Part shown: positions 56,053-64,000 of the stretch, one piece after another | Layout of the letters: the number at the start of each line of letters is the position of its first letter | How positions within the stretch are numbered: the stretch's first letter is position 1 | Source: Thauera sp. JM12B12 | GTDB taxonomy: Bacteria; Pseudomonadota; Gammaproteobacteria; Burkholderiales; Rhodocyclaceae | NCBI RefSeq assembly: GCF_039614725.1 | Contig: NZ_CP154859.1 | Location: forward strand, 744,001 to 808,000 | DNA length: 64,000 bases | Direction: 5' to 3' | Translations under genes and position numbers: made by a program | Notes under the pieces: model-generated | The model's input: the letters and a program-made list of their open reading frames with translations, nothing else | Told to the model about the DNA's origin: nothing | Database searches by the model: none

Positions 56053-56583
56053 GTGAGCTGTCTGATACTGATCGGCATGATGGGCGCCGGCAAGACCACG
56101 GTCGGCAAGGAACTGGCGCGCCGGCGCAAGCTGCGCTTCGCCGACTGCGACCAGGAGATCGTCGCCCGCACCGGGGTGAGCATTCCCACCATCTTCGAGA
56201 TCGAGGGCGAAGCGGGCTTTCGTCGTCGCGAGACGCAGATGATGGACGAGCTCACCCAGTGCGCCGACATCGTCATCGCCACCGGTGGCGGCGTGGTCAC
56301 CACGCCGGCCAATCGCGCGCTGATGCGCGAGCGCGGCATCGTCATCTATCTCAACGTGCCGCCGCAGATCCTCTACGAGCGCACCCGCCATGACCGCAAC
56401 CGGCCGCTGCTGCAGGTGGACAACCCGCGCCAGCGCATCGAGGAGTTGCACCGGCAGCGTGACCCCCTGTATCGCGAGGTGGCACACATCATCGTCGATG
56501 GCGGCCGCAGCAACCCGGGCGCGATGGTCCGCCTCATCGAGGAGGCGGTGCAGAAACACGAGGCGAACACATGCAGACCCTGA
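56053..56583 (+). CDS. aroK: Shikimate kinase
   Basis: The 176-residue enzyme phosphorylates shikimate in aromatic amino acid synthesis. Walker A is [14 protein letters not shown], the shikimate-binding DCDQEI and FRRRE motifs follow, and GGGVV and RDPLY complete the pattern. The GTG start at 56053 immediately precedes the conserved [13 protein letters not shown]. The 3' end overlaps aroB by 13 nt. Confidence 0.95.
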   Translation: MSCLILIGMMGAGKTTVGKELARRRKLRFADCDQEIVARTGVSIPTIFEIEGEAGFRRRETQMMDELTQCADIVIATGGGVVTTPANRALMRERGIVIYLNVPPQILYERTRHDRNRPLLQVDNPRQRIEELHRQRDPLYREVAHIIVDGGRSNPGAMVRLIEEAVQKHEANTCRP

Positions 56584-57653
56584 ACGTCGCCCTCGGCGAG
56601 CGTGCCTATCCGATCCATATCGGCCGCGACCTGCTCGCGCGTGCCGAGCTGATCCTGCCCCACCTGAAGACGAGGCGGGTGGCGATCGTCACCAACGACG
56701 TGGTCGGGCCGCTCTATCTCGATGTCCTGCGCGGCGCGCTGGAAGCGGCGGGCGTGCGCGTGTCCGCGGTGGTGCTGCCCGACGGCGAGGCGCACAAGGA
56801 CTGGTCGACGCTCAACCTGATCTTCGACATGCTGCTCGCCGAGCGCTGCGAACGCTCGACCACGCTGGTCGCGCTCGGCGGCGGGGTGGTGGGCGACATG
56901 GGCGGCTTTGCGGCGGCCTGCTACCAGCGCGGCATGCCCTTCATCCAGATCCCGACCACGTTGCTCGCGCAGGTCGACTCGTCCGTCGGCGGCAAGACGG
57001 CGATCAATCACCCGCTGGGCAAGAACATGATCGGCGCCTTCTACCAGCCGCGGCTGGTGCTCGCCGACATCGACACGCTGTCCACGCTGCCCGATCGCGA
57101 ACTCTCAGCCGGTCTCGCCGAGGTCATCAAGTACGGCCTGATCCGCGATCCGGCCTTTCTCGAGTGGCTGGAGGCCAAGCTCGAGGCGCTGCTTGCACGC
57201 GATCCGCAGGCGCTGGCCTACGCTATCGAGCGCTCCTGCCGAAACAAGGCCGAGGTGGTGGCCGCCGACGAGACCGAACAGGGCGAGCGCGCGCTGCTCA
57301 ATCTCGGCCACACCTTCGGACACGCGATCGAGACCGGGCTGGGCTACGGCGAATGGCTGCATGGCGAGGCGGTGGCTGCGGGCACGATGATGGCGGCCGA
57401 ACTCTCGTGCCGGCTGGGCTGGCTGCAGCGCGAGGACATCGAGCGCATCGCCGCGCTGTTCGTGCGCGCAGGTCTGCCGGTGTGGGGGCCGAAGCTGGGG
57501 GCTGCACGCTACATGGAGCTGATGGCGCACGACAAGAAGGTCGAGGCGGGCAAGCTCAGACTGGTGCTGCTGCGCGAAGTCGGGCGTGCAGTGATCCACG
57601 GCGAGACGGCCGCGGAAGACATCGCTGCTGCGATCGAGGCGCGCTGCCGCTGA
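56571..57653 (+). CDS. aroB: 3-dehydroquinate synthase
   Basis: The 360-residue NAD-dependent enzyme makes 3-dehydroquinate from DAHP. The signature [20 protein letters not shown] is followed by [20 protein letters not shown], the zinc ligands lie in [10 protein letters not shown] and [12 protein letters not shown], and the C terminus carries [16 protein letters not shown]. It is translated together with aroK through the overlap. Confidence 0.96.
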   Translation: MQTLNVALGERAYPIHIGRDLLARAELILPHLKTRRVAIVTNDVVGPLYLDVLRGALEAAGVRVSAVVLPDGEAHKDWSTLNLIFDMLLAERCERSTTLVALGGGVVGDMGGFAAACYQRGMPFIQIPTTLLAQVDSSVGGKTAINHPLGKNMIGAFYQPRLVLADIDTLSTLPDRELSAGLAEVIKYGLIRDPAFLEWLEAKLEALLARDPQALAYAIERSCRNKAEVVAADETEQGERALLNLGHTFGHAIETGLGYGEWLHGEAVAAGTMMAAELSCRLGWLQREDIERIAALFVRAGLPVWGPKLGAARYMELMAHDKKVEAGKLRLVLLREVGRAVIHGETAAEDIAAAIEARCR

Positions 57654-57699
57654 GCTGGGGCGCCTGTTCCCGTTTTCCGGCTTTCCTTCAGGAGCCCGC

Positions 57700-58824
57700 A
57701 TGCTGCAACTCGCCCCCTATGCCGTCACCGAGATCAACTCGCGCGGCCGCCGGCATGACGAGCCGGCGCCGGTCGCGCGCGGGCAGTTCCAGCGCGATCG
57801 CGACCGTATCGTGCATTCGACCGCCTTCCGTCGCCTCGAATACAAGACCCAGGTATTCGTGAACCACGAGGGCGACCTGTTCCGCACCCGGCTCACCCAC
57901 AGCATCGAGGTTGCCCAGATAACCCGCGGCATCGCACGCGAGCTCGGGCTCAACGAGGACCTCGCCGAGTCGATCGCCTTCGCCCATGACCTCGGCCACA
58001 CGCCCTTCGGCCATGCTGGGCAGGACGCGCTGAACGCCTGCATGAAGGCGCACGGTGGTTTCGAGCACAACCTGCAGTCGCTGCGCACCGTCGATCTGCT
58101 CGAGGACCGCTACGCCGGCTTCGATGGCCTGAACCTGATGTTCGAGACCCGTGAGGGCATTCTCAAGCATTGCTCGCGCGCCAACGCCGAGCGCCTCGGT
58201 GACGTCGGTCAGCGTTTCCTCGACGGCACCCAGCCTTCGCTCGAGGCCCAGCTCGCCAACCTCGCCGACGAGATCGCCTACAACAACCACGACGTGGACG
58301 ACGGACTGCGATCGGGCCTGATCACCCTCGAGCAGCTCGACGAGGTGCCGATCTTCGCCGCCCAGCGCCGCGAGGCCGAGGCGCGCTGGCCGGGGCTGTC
58401 CGGGCGCAAGCTGATCAACGAGACCGTGCGCCGCATGATCCACCTGATGGTGATCGACCTCCTCGAGCAGACGCGCGCCAACATCACCGCTGCCGGCGTG
58501 GCCTCGCTCGACGACGTGCGCGCCGCGCCGCGCCTGGTGGCCTACTCGGAGGTGCTGCTGCCCCGTCTGCGCGAGCTCAAGCACTTTCTGCGCGACAACC
58601 TCTACCGCCATTACCAGGTGCTGCGCATGACCAACAAGGCGCGCCGTATCGTCGGCGACCTGTTCTCCGCCTTCATGGACGACCCCCAGATCCTGCCGCC
58701 GCAGTATCAGGCGATGGCGCGCGAGGACAAGCCGCGGGCCATCGCCGACTACATCGCCGGCATGACCGACCGCTACGCAATGAAGGAGCACCGGCGCCTC
58801 TTCGCCGTGGGCGAAATCCACTGA
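57700..58824 (+). CDS. dgt: Deoxyguanosinetriphosphate triphosphohydrolase-like HD protein
   Basis: The 374-residue protein hydrolyses dNTPs to deoxynucleosides and triphosphate, or acts as a dGTPase-like regulator. The HD-domain metal ligands are in [28 protein letters not shown] and [13 protein letters not shown]. It belongs to the shorter Dgt-like class (about 370-380 residues), whose exact substrate is less certain than E. coli Dgt. It lies 46 bp after aroB on the same strand, a common neighbour order. Confidence 0.9.
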   Translation: MLQLAPYAVTEINSRGRRHDEPAPVARGQFQRDRDRIVHSTAFRRLEYKTQVFVNHEGDLFRTRLTHSIEVAQITRGIARELGLNEDLAESIAFAHDLGHTPFGHAGQDALNACMKAHGGFEHNLQSLRTVDLLEDRYAGFDGLNLMFETREGILKHCSRANAERLGDVGQRFLDGTQPSLEAQLANLADEIAYNNHDVDDGLRSGLITLEQLDEVPIFAAQRREAEARWPGLSGRKLINETVRRMIHLMVIDLLEQTRANITAAGVASLDDVRAAPRLVAYSEVLLPRLRELKHFLRDNLYRHYQVLRMTNKARRIVGDLFSAFMDDPQILPPQYQAMAREDKPRAIADYIAGMTDRYAMKEHRRLFAVGEIH

Positions 58825-58879
58825 GGTGGCGGGGCTGGAAAACCATTCCCCGAACCCGTGTCGCAGTGCAAAAAAACTG

Positions 58880-58909
58880 TTGAATCCAGCGCACTTTGGG
58901 GGGTATAGT
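58880..58909 (+). promoter_or_regulatory. Promoter for the gltB leader or a small RNA
   Basis: TTGAAT at 58880-58885 and TATAGT at 58904-58909 with an 18-bp spacer. Transcription would begin near 58916 in a T-rich stretch, 227 bp before gltB. Confidence 0.55.
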
Positions 58910-58937
58910 TTTTTCGTTGGCGGCGAATTGGGCCATG

Positions 58938-58954
58938 GCGTCCAAAATGGTGCA
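58938..58954. promoter_or_regulatory. Degenerate NtrC-like half site
   Basis: AAAATGGTGCA ends at 58954 and matches the right half of the NtrC consensus TGCACC-N5-GGTGCA exactly, but the left half is poor. It lies 46 nt upstream of the stronger site. Confidence 0.35.
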
Positions 58955-59000
58955 TGAAGCCTCGGAAGGCTGCCCTCCCAGCCAGATTGTTCGCTGTTTC

Positions 59001-59017
59001 TGCACCATAATGGTGCG
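59001..59017. promoter_or_regulatory. NtrC-like binding site upstream of gltB
   Basis: TGCACCATAATGGTGCG is a near-perfect dyad that matches the NtrC consensus TGCACCA-N3-TGGTGCA in all but the last base. NtrC links nitrogen status to transcription, and the neighbouring genes make glutamate synthase, so the context is apt. No sigma-54 promoter was found in the region. The site lies downstream of the sigma-70 promoter, where binding would repress. Confidence 0.6.
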
Positions 59018-59023
59018 GGCTAC

Positions 59024-59053
59024 AAAGCCGGTGCGCGCGCGCCCGGCTTTTTT
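59024..59053 (+). terminator. Terminator-like hairpin in the gltB leader
   Basis: AAAGCCGG (59024-59031) pairs with CCGGCTTT (59043-59050) around a GC-rich loop, followed by continuous T residues to 59053. It is 90 bp before the gltB start, so transcripts from the upstream promoter would have to pass it. Confidence 0.75.
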
Positions 59054-59142
59054 GTGCGCGTTCAGTTTGTCGGTGCTTGCTCCAGATGCAAGTTTTTTCC
59101 GGCGCCTGCGCGTGATCTTGAGTGTCGTTTGAGGAATAGAAG

Positions 59143-63825
<4,683 letters not shown>

Positions 63826-64000
63826 ATGGGCAAGCCCACTGGATTTCTCGAGCATCAGCGTCTGTCCGAGGCCTACGAGCCGGTCGACAAGCGCCTGAAG
63901 ACCTACAAGGAGTTCGTCGTCCGCCTCACGGACGAGCAGGCATCGGTTCAGGGCGCGCGCTGCATGGATTGCGGCATCCCGTTCTGCAACAACGGCTGTC
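63826..64000 (+). CDS. gltD: Glutamate synthase small subunit (partial, runs off the right edge)
   Basis: The first 58 residues begin [20 protein letters not shown] and contain the iron-sulfur cysteines in [15 protein letters not shown], characteristic of the beta subunit that passes electrons from NADPH to GltB. It starts at the base after the gltB TAA (TAAATG), with AAGGAGG about 8 nt upstream. The FAD/NADPH domains lie beyond the window. Confidence 0.95.
   Translation, partial: MGKPTGFLEHQRLSEAYEPVDKRLKTYKEFVVRLTDEQASVQGARCMDCGIPFCNNGC

Larger units (their letters stand above)
58916..59053 (+). ncRNA. Candidate leader RNA/attenuator or small RNA upstream of gltB
   Basis: A promoter at 58880-58909 and an intrinsic terminator ending at 59053 frame a transcript of about 138 nt with no start-to-stop gene. 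It can form AGCCT-CGGA-AGGCT (58956-58969), and ATGGTGCA at 58947-58954 can pair with TGCACCAT at 59001-59008, or the latter with ATGGTGC at 59010-59016: mutually exclusive folds. It may be an sRNA or an attenuated gltB leader. This is inference. Confidence 0.3.
58825..59142. other. Intergenic region between dgt and gltB
   Basis: These 318 bp contain, in order, a sigma-70-like promoter (58880-58909), two NtrC-like sites (58938-58954 and 59001-59017), a terminator-like hairpin with six T residues (59024-59053), and about 90 bp before gltB including the ribosome binding site GAGGAA at 59131-59136. No protein gene is seen. Confidence 0.65.

Noticed and set aside
58911..58930. Possible sigma-54 promoter (TTGGCGGCGAATTGGGC) before gltB
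   Set aside because: The GG and GC elements are one base out of the required 10-bp spacing and the flanking consensus is poor.

Overview
The window is high-GC (about 68-70%), densely coded chromosomal DNA from a betaproteobacterium, most likely Rhodocyclales (Thauera/Azoarcus type). This rests on protein family content and gene order: cysI-DUF934-cysH-cysD, mrcA/pilMNOPQ/aroKB/dgt/gltBD, nqrABCDEF and cyaY/lptM/lysA. It was not checked by a database search. I see no tRNA, rRNA, prophage, insertion sequence or CRISPR array.

Layout. 1-5.6 kb: assimilatory sulfate reduction genes on the minus strand (TSUP permease, cysI, DUF934, APS-type cysH, 5' part of cysD), with the LysR regulator cysB divergent. 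5.7-10.4 kb: asparaginase, a KefB-type antiporter and an Atm1-type ABC exporter, all on the minus strand. 10.6-17.7 kb: a four-gene envelope operon (DUF1302, DUF1329, YCF48-like, MMPL/RND). 17.8-28.1 kb: a PsrA-like TetR regulator and a six-gene fatty-acid beta-oxidation cluster. 28.4-34.3 kb: the complete Na+-NQR operon. 34.4-37.4 kb: ydcF, a DUF2802 protein, a SPOR protein, fliW and ridA. 37.5-43.8 kb: recG, ubiC, ubiA, pyrF and ubiD. 44-48.3 kb: small membrane and hypothetical genes, dacB, lysA, the short lipoprotein gene lptM and cyaY. 48.3-58.8 kb: mrcA, the type IV pilus operon pilMNOPQ, aroK, aroB and dgt. 59.1-64 kb: gltB and the start of gltD.

How the genes work together. The most interesting signal is regulatory. 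Two promoters 7.1 kb apart, one before the DUF1302/DUF1329/YCF48/MMPL operon and one before the TetR gene, have the same build: TTGAC(G/T), a 16-bp spacer, TAG(A/G)AT, and a 20-bp operator overlapping the -10 box. The operators match at 18 of 20 bases and fit the PsrA consensus of Pseudomonas (CAAAC-N-GTTTG type). This suggests that the uncharacterised envelope operon belongs to the same fatty-acid-responsive regulon as the beta-oxidation genes, and may move fatty acids or derived lipids across the envelope.

Other points of note are five REP doublets (REPIN-like) between genes, a gltB leader with NtrC-like palindromes and an early intrinsic terminator, and a DUF1302 gene whose base composition is clearly lower in GC than its neighbours.
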